A stretch of DNA of 51,933 nucleotides, taken from positions 84,963-136,895 of the forward strand of contig AZLU01000105.1 in NCBI GenBank assembly GCA_002224055.1, written 5' to 3'. Of this stretch, positions 12,312 through 23,408 are shown piece after piece. The notes beneath the pieces are model-generated. The model was not told the origin of the DNA and did no database searches. It worked only from the letters and a program-made list of their open reading frames with translations. Positions within the stretch are counted from its first letter, which is position 1, and each line of letters starts with the position of its first letter. Both the position numbers and the translations under genes were made by a program. The DNA comes from Pezizomycotina sp. ARF18. Taxonomy: Eukaryota > Ascomycota.

Positions 12312-15300
12312 ATGGCTCCTGCAAAGCGTTTGCCAAAAGCTAAGGCTTCTTCGGCTAGGAATGCCATCCAACCCTCTCGGCCTGCGCCTTTAAATCCGGC
12401 TCCTCAAGCACCGTCACCGAAATCGGCAGATTCGGAGAGCGAGTTGTCAGACGCCAGGTCAGATATATCATCTCCGGGCTGGGACTGGATGAGCGACGGA
12501 GTTGCTTTTAGCCACGATGGAAGTTCGGGTATGTAGTCTTTAGTTTCTGTTTAGTAAATGCATATACCCAAGCTGACTCTTATGATTTAAAAAAATAAAA
12601 AATAAAAAAAAAAACATAGTTATAGATCAAGCGGTCGCTGACAACGATATCGAAATAATAAACAGAGACGGGCAGTCAACGGAGCCCGATTCCACTTCGA
12701 CAGTTTCGAGGGTAATTAGAGCCGGCGTTGGTCAGAAACGCAAAAGGCTGGCCGACTCTCGCGATAATTTGGAAGTGCACGAGCTTCAAGAGGGTGGAGG
12801 CGATCTTGGGCGGGCTGGGAAAAATCCCGTCAATCAAGGAACAGGGCTCTATCTTCAATGGACACTCAAATTGGAGTACCTCAGGATGTCAACGGAGAAA
12901 CATCCTTAGCTGCACTAGCTCGCCAGGTATTGGCAACGGTTTGTGGTATGCAACTCCACGTGGAGACAAATAATTAATGATTACTAACTTTTTAATGCTA
13001 GGAACAAATTGGCTATAGCGGACGATGGTAATACTGAGCATGAGGCAGACACTGAACCAACCGCTTTAAAGGCAAGAGCGACGCCTCGAAATACAACAGC
13101 TAAGGCTGCGCCAAAGGTTACTCCAGCAAGGGCTACAAGGGTTACAAATGCTATAAAGGCTACAAAGGCTACAACTACTCAAAGGCTACAGAGGCTCCAA
13201 AAGCTACAGAAGCTCCAAAAGCTACAGAGGCTCCGAAAGCTCCGAAAGCTCCGAAGGCTCCGAAGGCTCCAGCAAGGACAACGAAGCCGAAAACTGCAAG
13301 GAAAGCGCCAGTAGTCCCGGATCGAGTTGCCGATACCCGCCCTGACTGTCGTCAGAAACCTCAAGTTTGGGCAAATGTAAGTGATATATATTTAACACCT
13401 CTTTATTCTTCATACTGTATCTTATCTGGTGCATGCCGCTTGTTTTGACGTTTTGAAATAACTAAAAATATCATCCTCGCGAGGGTTCCTCTAGACACGT
13501 CAAGAGCTATGTGATCCTTGCCTTATTTCCGAGCTTTTCAAAGCGGTAACTACCACCGTAGCGGGGTCATGTTTGGCTTCTTGCTGGACGGCTTCGGTAG
13601 CGAAAGGGATTACCTCGGTGGAACCTGTGTTATAACCCACCCTGGAGGAGGTTCTGAACTGGACGAGACCACTGGGGCTCGTGTCTTGAAGACCGACCAC
13701 GAGCTCACGGATGCGTCCGTAAAAGCGGTTATTAACTGTATGCTTGATAAGGTCCCATTTATTGTTATCGTCGGTAAGTGGAACCTTTTCCTTGAATCAT
13801 ACACCACTGCTTTCTGCCTATACTAAATGATGGGTGAAGGTGAGAATAATGGGCGGCTGCCGGCAAAGATTCCCCACCGTTATGCCGTACTCGATTGGTT
13901 TAAAGTGACCCATATCTGGCCCGAGCCCGAAAGCAACGGCAAACGCAGATACAAGTTCAGATTCGAGAAGCTAGAATTCAGCAAACCTGGATGGTGGATG
14001 CCAGAGACTTGGCAAACGCCTGATGAAACGATTGATATCGAATATCAACGCTGCGGGCACTGCGGAAAGAACAGTCCACATATTTATGAAGGCGAATGGA
14101 TGTGTCTAGACAAGGACTGCCCAAGATACTGGAAGGCAAGCTCGATATCGAATACATATCGCTACCCTTCTCTTTCCTAGCTTTGCTGACGATCATTAAC
14201 ACAAGGTCATCGGCAAAAATGGTGACGAACGAGTACCATCAAAATTCGAATTTCGCGCCTCGTTTGTGAGCGGAAAGGATAGGAGGCATCAAGAGTATTA
14301 CCAAGTGCCTCCATCATCTTTGCTACCACTAGCACCAACACAAAGATCAAACACGTTTGCACCCGAGCCTGCGATCGAAGGTGGTAGAGACGTTTCCAAA
14401 GCATGCTGGAAGGGCTTTTGTTGCCCGAAGTGCGGTAAACTCAACTGCAGAATTTATTGGAGCAAGTGGGCATGCACCAACGAAGAATGCGGGTACGAAG
14501 CCGAAGCTCCCCGAGCGATTTACGACCCGATTTTCCTCGGCGGCCCCACGCGGCACTCTACTCCGGGCCTGCTATACCATTGAACATCTCGGCCCCTGAA
14601 GTCAGGAAACAACAGAGGATGCTGCCCGAAATCTAAGAGCCATCACTTATTATCTAGGAAATATAGGCACAGTAACGCATATCCTGGCCAACCAAATCGT
14701 GAACGCTAGTAAGCGCAATGCGGATTGGATGTTAAGCATTATCAGGCAAAGGACATGCCGTTTCTACGCAATAAAATGGAAAATGGCAAAGGTAAATAAG
14801 GCAGCGCCTCTAGATAGCTTTATTTTGGAAAAATTGCATACAACTAACGGTTTCCGGCGGGATCCTTGTAGTCTCGGGCGGCATGCTTTCGCAGCATTTC
14901 ACATTCAACTCGGTAAGATTAGACGCTTTTGCTCAAAGTTCTTCGCAAGAGGATATGCAAATAGACAAGTCGTTACAACAATCTCTCTCCAAATTAGGCG
15001 TACCGTACAAGTACATCATCAAGGTCCAGAGCACGCCATTCGAGGAGTCGCCGGAGGTTGTCAGACGTGCGCTCGAGATCATCCAAGAAAGGGTCCGCAT
15101 GGTCCAGCATGACGTTGATTTTAACGAAATTTAAGCGTCGGGTATTTCGAAGAGCAAAAAATGGTGTGAGTACACCTTAACTCTCGATATTCATGATATA
15201 CAGTCTTGCTTAGCATTGGGGTATTAATATATTCTGCATGTTTAATGGCTGAAATCCTGACAAAATCTTAGTATCACGACGATGGCGAGCCTGGTCTTGG

Positions 15301-15788
15301 AGGGACCGTAGCCTCTATATCCTTGGCGCCCAGCGGAGATGAACTTCAGGTTCAAGAGCAAGTACAACTCTCAGAGGAAGAACATGTTGCAATCACTCCC
15401 AAAGACTCCAATGGCAAGGACTTCAAAGTTGAAGACTTTGAAGACTTTTCGGAATTCGCGGAAGCCTTCGCGGAGCCAAAGGGCAAACCGAGGGCGGGCC
15501 CCGTGGGGCCCTTTCTGACCTTGATACTCCGCCATGGCGACGTCGTCGTGATGAACGGCAGGATATACATGAGTACTGCGAGCACGAAGTAAAGCCGCAA
15601 GGTCTGTTCAGGGTTGCAGCTACAGCGAGGTATATCCACGAGGATCCGATTCGCAGCGGAAGGTGGGAAAAAGTAGTTATCATAATAATATCAGAACCCT
15701 CTTTTGGTTGCTTTGTTTTTTCCTTCCTAGTTTCAAAGCTAGCACATTTAGCGCGGAGTTCAATCTTTGCTTTAGCTTCGTCTTTTAG
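12312..15788 (+). CDS. AlkB-like 2OG-Fe(II) dioxygenase with paired zinc ribbons
   Basis: This is a fungus-type AlkB-like oxygenase; relatives of the fold remove methyl groups from nucleic acids with Fe(II) and 2-oxoglutarate. In order: a basic, Pro/Ala-rich N-terminus from ATG 12312; a Lys-Ala-Thr/Pro repeat linker (13155-13270); a globular part starting TRQELCD, YFRAFQSG; two Cys4 motifs with identical spacing C-x2-C-x13-C-x4-C (14052-14120 and 14422-14490); TYYLGNIGTVTHILANQIV; GGMLSQHFTFNS; GVPYKYIIKV; and the catalytic domain. Catalytic residues seen are YHDDGE (HxD iron ligands, His at 15275), HGDVVVMNGR, CEHEV (second His at 15583) and FRVAATAR (2OG-binding Arg). Introns include 12529-12619, 12927-13001, 13377-13494, 13774-13839, a GC-AG intron 14136-14205, 14792-14871 and 15166-15271. 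At least nine single-base frame breaks occur. The 3' end is uncertain (15788 if a last intron is spliced, 15903 if not). Substrate unknown. Confidence 0.85.
13155..13270 (+). repeat. Coding minisatellite, Lys-Ala-Thr/Pro repeats
   Basis: Tandem copies of an 18-bp unit (AAGGCTACAGAGGCTCCA-like) grade into 9-bp AAAGCTCCG units. In the frame continuous with the downstream exon they encode KATEAP and KAP repeats, a basic, histone H1-like linker inside the AlkB-like protein. A frame break near 13187 puts the upstream part in a spurious Leu/Gln/Arg frame. Confidence 0.85.
14136..14205 (+). other. GC-AG intron in the AlkB-like gene
   Basis: The exon ends ...RYWK (AAG) and the intron begins GCAAGC, the usual consensus for GC donors, not GT. 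It has a branch-like CATTAAC and ends ACAAG at 14205. Splicing joins RYWK to VIGKNGDE in frame, and the length of 70 nt matches neighbouring introns. Confidence 0.7.
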
Positions 15789-16691
15789 CAGGGAGTTTTC
15801 CTTGGAGACTCTTTTATCTCTTCTCCTTTGTTTGAAAACCTTGAAAGATGTATATTTCAAGAAGCCATGTCACGATCTTTTCTTTTGTGCTCGTTTGCTA
15901 TAGTTTGTTTCTTTGCTTAGATAGGTAGCAAGCCTTAATTAATAGATTGGTAAATTATAAACTTTCAAGCTTCATGATAGACCCTTCACGTAAGCGACAT
16001 CGAGGTATATCAGGATTAAAAACAGAATGAGACGATAGATACCCAGTCAAGTCATTCTCGCGCCAAAAAAGGTCAAAACAATGTCGCTTGCTTCATTTCA
16101 AGGGAGGAATCCTTTATTGCAATCACAAAACCCATATATATACATCAATATCGTTCGAAGGAAGTTGAAAAAGATCGGAATATATGATAAAAGGGAGGAA
16201 AAGATTGGATTTTTAAAAAAAGTTATAGATATATATATCCGTCAATGGAGCAACTACATATTTACTCTGGAGAATTTAGTTAAAAAATAAAAAAGGACAT
16301 GAAGATGTCAAGAAGCTAAAAAAAAGTAACTCTTTCTCTAACCGTAAACGAAGTAAAGTCTTCAAGGACGAGAGTTCTAGAGTAGAAGAGCAGAGGTATG
16401 AAAGGGAATGTAAGAAATAAAAAGAAAGAAAGAAGTATTTGGTTCATATATGTATAAGAAGCATAAATGTAAAACATTAATTAGAAACAGGATGCTGCAA
16501 AACCTGTGAGTAACAAAAAGCAAGTTGTTTTTGCTGTCTCTTTTAAGCCAAGAAACTTCTTCGGATATCACGAGTAATAACTGATGAAAATAAGAAAATA
16601 ATTGTCGTAATCATAACCTTTAAACGTGACCCGGGGGGGGGGGGGGTCCGGCCAAATAGTTAGTCGTTGTATGGCCTTTTTTCGTTGATTC
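15789..16691. other. Convergent 3' intergenic region
   Basis: This lies between the 3' ends of the AlkB-like gene and the ceramide synthase. It is AT-rich with one 69-codon frame at 16081 that resembles nothing I know. A G14 run at 16633-16646 sits just beyond the stop of the ceramide synthase gene. Confidence 0.5.
16633..16646. repeat. G14 homopolymer
   Basis: Fourteen consecutive G (C on the coding strand of the neighbouring gene), about 46 bp downstream of the ceramide synthase stop codon, probably within its 3' UTR. Confidence 0.95.
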
Positions 16692-18518
16692 TTATCGGTC
16701 ATCTCCTCCGCAACCAATCTTACTTTCGGCGAGCTTCTGAGGAGAAATGAACTGGGAAGCGCGCTCCTTGCCGTGCAGGAAAGCCGCTTGTAGCGGGGTC
16801 CCATTGCTGTCCTTCTTCCTTCGGGTGCTCGGTCCGGCCGCCCCGTTAGAGACTATATTAAAGCCGCTGCCGCCGCCGCCGATCTTGCTGCTACTGCCGA
16901 TGCCCAAGTCAGTGTCCGGGTATGCCGCAAGGAGCTCCTGTCCGATCTTGGACCTCATGTCGCGCTTAGCGATCTCGTCCGCCTGCATCTCCTCCACTTC
17001 CTCCTCCTCTTCGTCTTCGCTCCGGTTGTCTTCCGCTTCTCCGCCCTTGATAACCTTGATGGCGACGCGCATGATCATGTAGAACCACATAACCGTAATA
17101 CCCTCGAGAAACCACAGGAGCGCCAGGAATCCCCATAAGGTGCTGGAGGTAAAGCACACGGTGTTCTGCGGTCTGAAAAGCATATCGAAGTAGGAAGGAG
17201 AGTTTGCGCCAAAGAGTGTGTATGTTTCTTTGCCAGGCTCGTCCGCGCCGTCACTGGTATAGCAGCCGAATTGGATCGTCCTGGAGGTGTCATGGTGTAC
17301 TGAGTATATGACTGCCAGATAAATCACATGGCGGGTGAAGAACCACGTTAGGAGGAAAACACCAAAGGCCGCGTCGCAAGCCTTCTGGAACTTCAAATAC
17401 TTCAACATCTTTGCGAGCTATTCCACATAGAGACGAGTTAGAATATAAATCGAGAGAATAGCAAGCTTTGAAAAAAAAAAAAAAAACGAAGGGGAAGCAC
17501 TTACGGGCAACAATATATCAACGATGTCCATCACGCAGAGGATAACGTTGCCCACTCTTGTCATGTGGTACACATAACTTGCATAGATCAAAGAGCAGGT
17601 GACAATGTGGTGCGTGAGCATCTGGTGAAAGTCTTTCCTCTTCTCCTCGATGTTGAGTACGAAAATTTGCTGAACCCAGAATGCATATTGAACCAGATAG
17701 TACCACTTGAATGTTCCGGTGACCTCACGAACGGGCCAGTCCGTCCACAGTTCCTTGAAGTTCATCCAGTATTTCGTGTTGTACATTATCGTCTTTTTCT
17801 TGTTAGTACCCATATATTATACAAGACGGAAGAAGACCTTTATGTAATGTTTTACTATTGCATGAAACTTACCATGCCTAGTGTCCAGAAGCAACCGGCG
17901 TAAAGGAACGACCAAGCCTGTTCGCCAAACCGTATGGAAGCTTTGCGTCCGATCCTTGGTAACGAGCAAAGGGTATAAAGACGTAGTCCATGAGTAAAGC
18001 ACGGACGAAAGTAAATACCACAACGCAAAATAAAACAAATATACGTCATCAAAGCCCTTTAAATAGAGACCGTTGGAAGAGTTTTGGTAGGAAATTGTGA
18101 AGAATTTTGAGGTTGTGTCTCGAAGCTCAGAGTTCGCTGGAGCAGCCAGGTGAACGGAAGCCAATGCAGCCAGCAGCGTAAAAGAAAGACCTGATACAGG
18201 GAGAGTTAGAAAAGTGAAGGAGAGCTGGAGGGAGAAATATCAAAGGTCGGCAGAGACTTACTGATTTGATGTTCGACGATGTATGTCGTAAATGAGCTCA
18301 GCGACCAAGAGGCCGAAGCTTCACTGGCAGCATTCGCTTTACTTGAAACGAGACTGGCGGTGTGTACGCGCGCTTCCGCCCATTAGGAGATTTGGACGCA
18401 ATTGAGCAGCATTTTTCTCTCTTGTCACCCGTTTGCTTGTTGGCGAAGGTTCTTTGACGGCGACAGCAGGGGCGGACTTTCTGCCTCCAATCTCGTTGTG
18501 AGAGACGCTGGGAGGCAT
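16692..18518 (-). CDS. LAG1: LAG1/LAC1-type ceramide synthase
   Basis: This ER membrane enzyme joins a fatty acyl-CoA to a long-chain base to make ceramide. The TRAM/LAG1/CLN8 domain is clear: FKELWTDWPVREVTGTFKWY, then HQMLTHHIVTCSLIYASYVY with the conserved His-His pair, then MDIVDILLPLAKMLKYL and GCYTSDGADEPGKETY. It is polytopic, with hydrophobic segments from LSFTLLAALASVHL through FLALLWFLEGITVMWFYMIM. Four exons are 18518-18262, 18190-17873, 17792-17505 and 17417-16692, with introns of 71, 80 and 87 nt. The second intron has a TACTAAC branch and splices to give GM-TIMYNTKYW. A cytosolic C-tail carries an acidic run (SEDEEEEEVEE). Frame breaks of one base occur near 18014 and 17953, and one of two bases near 18369. 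The ATG at 18518 (MPPSVSHNEIGG) is the likely start. Family assignment is firm; the paralogue type is not resolved. Confidence 0.93.
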
Positions 18519-20909
18519 CGCGATACTGTATACTGAGGAAAACGACACTTCAGCGACTTTGCTAAAAGCGCGAATAGGAATATATGGCGAGTAAAATTGA
18601 GCTCCCACCGTGAGAATAAAGATTGAAGAAAGAGAAGAAGAAAAAAAGACAAATGGGCAAAAGCGACTATTACTTCGCTTTGCGCGAACAATTGACTCTC
18701 CTCTGAAGGAATTTGCGGAGGAAAAAATGGAGGAGCGGAGCGAAAGTTTTTTTTTTTTTTTTTTTTTTTTTCTGCCTATCACTACTGAGATATCGGCATA
18801 TTCTCTTGATAGGGAGAAAGGAAATAAGGAGGGAAAAAGAAAGTTAAACTCCAACTTAACAACAGAACTCGAAAAGGTCGTCCGTCCTTTTCAGTAGTAT
18901 TTATTTATTGCCCTCTAGTTATAGCACCTATTTTGCTATATATATATATATCACTTTTTATTTGCCAACAATCACTGGTATAACTGATATATGTCTCTGA
19001 ATTGTTTTATTACTGTTATAATAAGTATCTTTTTTTTTTTTTTTTTTTAGTTGTTTTTTTCTTATCCCTTTTTTTTTTTTCCTCTCTTTCTCAATGCATC
19101 CCTTGGCAGGCTCTGAAGCTCTTTCCCCCCCCTAGTCTCTCTCTTTCCTCTTTTTTCTGCTTCTGTGGGGAAATAAAAAATGAAAAAAGATTGCGGTTAT
19201 TTCGTTCGGTTGTGTGCGACACGTAGCAGAAAATAAAAAAAGTGCTATTATTTTTGCGCCGAAAAGCTGCTGCAGGACTGATTCCAAGACACAAGTGAAG
19301 ATGAAAGAGATACCAGTATACTTCGGAGTAGTATCTAGATAACCAATCGCAACCCAGAGTAGTAGACTCGTATATAGCGCCTCAATTGAGGAAGCTTAAC
19401 CAGCGAAAGTTATTGTTGCGCACTGGGCAGCGGGAAGGGAAAAGAAAGTACGGGGAGCTAGAACGCTCAATAATACCCTCTGAACCTTCTTTACCCTACG
19501 GATATTTACGATAATGTCGCAGTCGTGAACTCGAACGAATATGAACAAAAGGTTTTGTGTGATTGGATAAGAGGCGAAGTTAATCGTCCTTTTCCTAGGC
19601 TTATAGAGAGCACAATTTAAAAAGAAAAAGAGAAGAAGAAGAAATGTTTCCCGGTGTTCGTTAGATCAAGTAGCTTCTTTTTCTTTCTTTTTTTTTTTTT
19701 TTCAAAATAAGAAAGTTGTAGTGGTGTTAAATTCATTTAGCACTATAGTGGTATTTATTTATTTTGTTGAGGAATACTTTTTTTACTACCAGGTATTTTC
19801 AATTCTGTAATTTTCCAGCTTCTCCTCCCTGTCGTACTTTTTGTTCGTTTAAAAAATTCACTGAGCTCTCTTCTGCAGATCTGATACTTGGACAAGGGCA
19901 ATTCGTTCGTTTTCGAATTTATTTGACAAATTGCTTTTGATATATAACAAATTGATAGATGTGAGAAGGTGGAGCGAAGAAAAGAGGAGAGGAGAGGAGA
20001 GGGTAGAAAGAAAAAAAAAAAAAAAAAAGGAACAAAAAGCTCTCAGCCCTCTTACCTTCTGCTCCTTGCTTCCTCCTAGCTCTTCTCTCTCTTCTTTTTC
20101 TTAAATAAGGTCAAATGACCATATATACTACTAAATGCCTTTGGAAGCTTCAATTACAGTTTCTTGCGGCGTTTTAGATAGCTAATTCTACGGTCAGTAC
20201 GCTCCTCATCTAGCTGAAAGGTAGAAGAAGTATATGGTATCTAGGTATATCTTCACTTCGTATCACTAAATCCAAGGGGAAAAAAAAAGTGGAGAAAGAA
20301 AAAGAACCGCTAGCAAGGGGACAGAAACGAAGAGACCTACCTCCTATCATGAACAGCGACTAGGAGCACCGCAAATCTGCACGTTGAGATCTCTTTTTTC
20401 CCTTGCTGTTGCTGTTCCGACCGGCCTCTCTCACACCCTAGCAGTTATCCCTCGTCGCTTCTTTTCTTTCTTTCCTTTTTTTCCTTTTAGTTCACTACGC
20501 CGGTTACCAGCGCGGAAAGAGACTGGCTCTCGCCTGCTCGCCCGCCAACCGCAGTACTCTTGCATTCCCTTTTTTTGTTTTTACTTAATTGCGCTGCAAG
20601 AAAGGCTGTGAGTGGGGACTTTACCCCATGCTTGTACATTTTTAGCCTGTTTTTGGTGCCACAAACGATATTGATTGGATTTCTAAAGTCAATCTAGGCG
20701 AAAACTTGGCTCTGGTCCGTTAACGAGAAACACGTCCATATAATACAAAGTTCGAGTTCCAGAATCCTTCAGACTATCATTCTTCTTCTTTCAAAATCAA
20801 CCAGAAATAGCGAATGAAGGGGGGAAAGGGGCAGGAGAAAACAATAAAGAAAAGGGGCTCTTGGAGAGTATAAACGGAACTACTCAGGGGGAAAAAAAAG
20901 CAAGAAACA
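18519..20909. other. Divergent intergenic region, poly-T and CT-rich
   Basis: No gene is supported. It separates the divergently oriented ceramide synthase and RO-10 genes. It contains T25 at 18747-18771, further poly(T) around 19031-19050 and 19690, and CT-rich stretches near 20450-20490 that may be part of the RO-10 promoter or leader. Confidence 0.5.
18747..18771. repeat. Poly(T) tract, 25 bases
   Basis: T25 on the plus strand about 230 bp upstream of the ceramide synthase start. On the gene's own strand it reads poly(A). Confidence 0.95.
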
Positions 20910-21602
20910 ATGCAAGACGACGCCGTTGCTCTGCAGACCCTGTCAGCACTGGAATCGCGCCTCAACGCATCGAATTCGCCTTGGTCGGGGACACGGCCAA
21001 TTGCGCGGAGCTGCTGCAAATCGCACGGAACAACAATCGCGACCATTCTATAAACGCAAGGCTGTCCGCGCTGGAGGGTGCATTATCTAGGCTTGCCAAC
21101 AAATCCAAGACTGTCAAAGATGTCTTGCAATTGCGTAAGAGTTCGTGAGGTCATTGGGTGTTATTTTTGTCCCTCTTGCTTTTTAGCTAATAAATGCTGA
21201 TTTAGACGCGACATTTCCGGAGATTTTCACGTTGTCGATGACACCTGGCAGCGAGCAAAATGCTTCATCGCTTACATCGGAAGAGAAGCTTTCTACCCTC
21301 CTAGCGGTCGCTCCATCATTCCACAGCACGGCATCGCAGCTCATATCTCTCAAGGACTCTCCGATTCCGAACCCCAGCATCTCGGCAGACCTTGTAGAGC
21401 TTCAGCCCGGATAAACAGAGCAGCTGTTGTCCATGAGGCGCAAGCGAGGCAGCTGGCCGAGCTAAGGAGCCGAAGCATTAAGGTGCTTGAAAGGTGGTAC
21501 CTCATCGGAGTAGAAGGGGTCAACGAATGCTTCGCGGAATGGGACGAGAGAACGAGAAACATGGACAAAATACTGTCCAGGAAAGCACATGAAGCTGATT
21601 GA
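20910..21602 (+). CDS. ro-10: Dynactin p24 / nuclear distribution protein RO-10
   Basis: Product resembles RO-10, the fungal counterpart of the dynactin shoulder subunit p24, needed for dynein-driven nuclear movement in hyphae. It starts at ATG 20910 with MQDDAVALQTLSALESRLN, followed by RIEFALVGDTANCAELLQ and helical sequence with heptad-like character. The C-terminal block is QLAELRSRSIKVLERWYLIG, VNECFAEWDERTRNMDKIL, the part I recognise in the family (ERWY...G...C.AEW..R). One intron (21135-21205, 71 nt) has a clean donor GTAAGA and acceptor TTTAG. The frame is broken by one lost C near 20965 (LN/RIEF) and another near 21411 (LQP/RINR). Corrected length is about 205 residues, in the range expected for p24. 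The family call rests on memory of the C-terminal motif and is fairly secure. Confidence 0.78.
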
Positions 21603-23357
21603 TAATACTCCGTCTTTAAGACATTTTTTCATAGTAAAAACAAAGCTCACAGTCCGTATATTTGAACAGCTGGTATCGAAGCTAACAAAGTACCTTCTTG
21701 ACCACAAGGACAGTTTTCTTTACAGAATGTACGATAATAGTCGATCTAATAAATTAAAGCCTGAGAATTTGGCTCCGAGCTCTTTCATTTGATCCAGATC
21801 GGAATTCCCGGACAACTTTAGGTCTTAGTTAAACGTATCACGATCTTTCGAGCCGCGCAGAGCAAATAGAAATAATGGTATTGGTGGTCACAAATGAGAT
21901 CTCATACCGAACGATGTGATCTGCACGCAGTCACACACACATATTTCCGCGAGAGAAGTGCGAAAAATATAATTTGTTTAGGCGCTGCGGCTCAACCCCT
22001 TCGTTGCAGAAAGATTTGAGATGCTTACAAAAAGCTGACCGTTTGGGTTTTTTTTTATTTGTATCGAGATTGCATGCCTCGCTTTCGAGAGCAACGAACG
22101 AATGGTTCTATAATAGACAAATGAAATATATATACCTTTGTATTCGCAGAGGAATCAAGCGACGGGAAACATAACTTAATGCGAATGACGAAGCAGCGTA
22201 TTTCATATGTCAAGAAAATGGAAGAGAGCAAGAAAAAGCGAAAAATTCTAATAGCGTGAGGCTCCGGTTGTCACGCACACAGTGTTTATTTCCAAGAATG
22301 CCCAGGGACAAAATGGCTGACCTGTGATGAGCCCAGTGCGTACCGAAACCAAATCGAGAGAGCCTTCATGCCTTAACTCCCAAATTCCCTTTTAAGCCCA
22401 TGTGGCCCAACGCCGAATCAGTGAGAGTGCATGTGGCCGAAACCTTTCGCTCTCTGATGAAAAACAACCTTTCGAACACCTTTTTATTCAATAATGAAAT
22501 ACAGAACGACGATCAAATCACGCAGTATATAGTAGTGCTTAGAGGGATATAGCAAATCTATACCGTTTGCGCAGCTTTTTCAGTCGTTAAAAATTCTGTG
22601 GGCGGCCATTGGCGGCTTGGTCGTATGTACCTTTCGGAACGAAGGGGCAGTGATGGACGCGATGTACATAGCGTAATAATAATAAGATGCTGTACGACCC
22701 CTGGAACAGAGTAGTAACAGTTAAAACGGACTAAAGGAATATAGCAGGAGTACTGGCTGGTAACTTACTATCAAATTTATTTTTATCCCTCTCGCCCTAT
22801 CCCGCATGCACACCTAAACTCTCTTTCTCACTCTTCATTATAATTTTTCCTTCCTCTCTACTAATTTTTCCTTTTTTAAATCTTAAAATCTTACTTTTGC
22901 AATCCAAGACCCACGATCTCTTTCCATCGGAAAATAAAAAACGACATACTTTCCATCAACACCCGAGTCCTCGTTTGACCGTCCGCCATCACCGCCATCC
23001 TCTATATCCCTTCATGAGCGATTTAAAGGTACCAGGGACGTAAAGAGGAAGAAATTAAGGGCGAAATATCCTCTTCTTGGAACGGAATTCGGAAGGTTGG
23101 GGAAAGTTCAGCTGGCGTGTTATTTAAGAGGGAAATAAAAGAAGCCCCCGGAGGATTACAGGACACGACTTTCATACAAAGAAATAGGGGACAAGGGCAA
23201 TAACCACAAACGACCAGCAAACGAGAGAAGGATTTCTTCTACTTTTCAACAGGGAATAATAAGTGATAAACTAGGGAGAGATATCGAAGTGATTAAGGCC
23301 GTAGAAATACCTTATCTTCGAATCTACAGGGAAGTCTGGACGAGGATTATCGTTATT

Positions 23358-23393
<36 letters not shown>

Positions 23394-23408
23394 CTCTCGC
23401 TTTTATAA
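21603..23408. other. Intergenic region with CT-rich promoter of the transporter gene
   Basis: No gene is supported. The part at 22780-22890 is pyrimidine-rich (many CT and CCTT stretches), as often seen upstream of fungal genes. A T15-A20 element lies at the very end, just before the transporter start codon. Confidence 0.5.
23359..23393. repeat. T15-A20 self-complementary element before a start codon
   Basis: Fifteen T directly followed by twenty A, with no spacer, ending 15 bp before the ATG at 23409. It is a perfect palindrome over 30 bp and could act as a nucleosome-free promoter element or, if transcribed, fold in the leader. Confidence 0.9.

Noticed and set aside
13179-13434. Leu/Arg/Ser-rich frames opposite or out of phase with the KAP repeat
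   Set aside because: They are products of the tandem repeat in other frames; only the Lys-Ala frame continues into conserved sequence.
18339-18854. 171-codon frame extending upstream of the ceramide synthase ATG
   Set aside because: The part before 18518 contains a run of Lys from a poly(T) tract and looks like leader sequence; MPPSVSHNEIGG is the better start.
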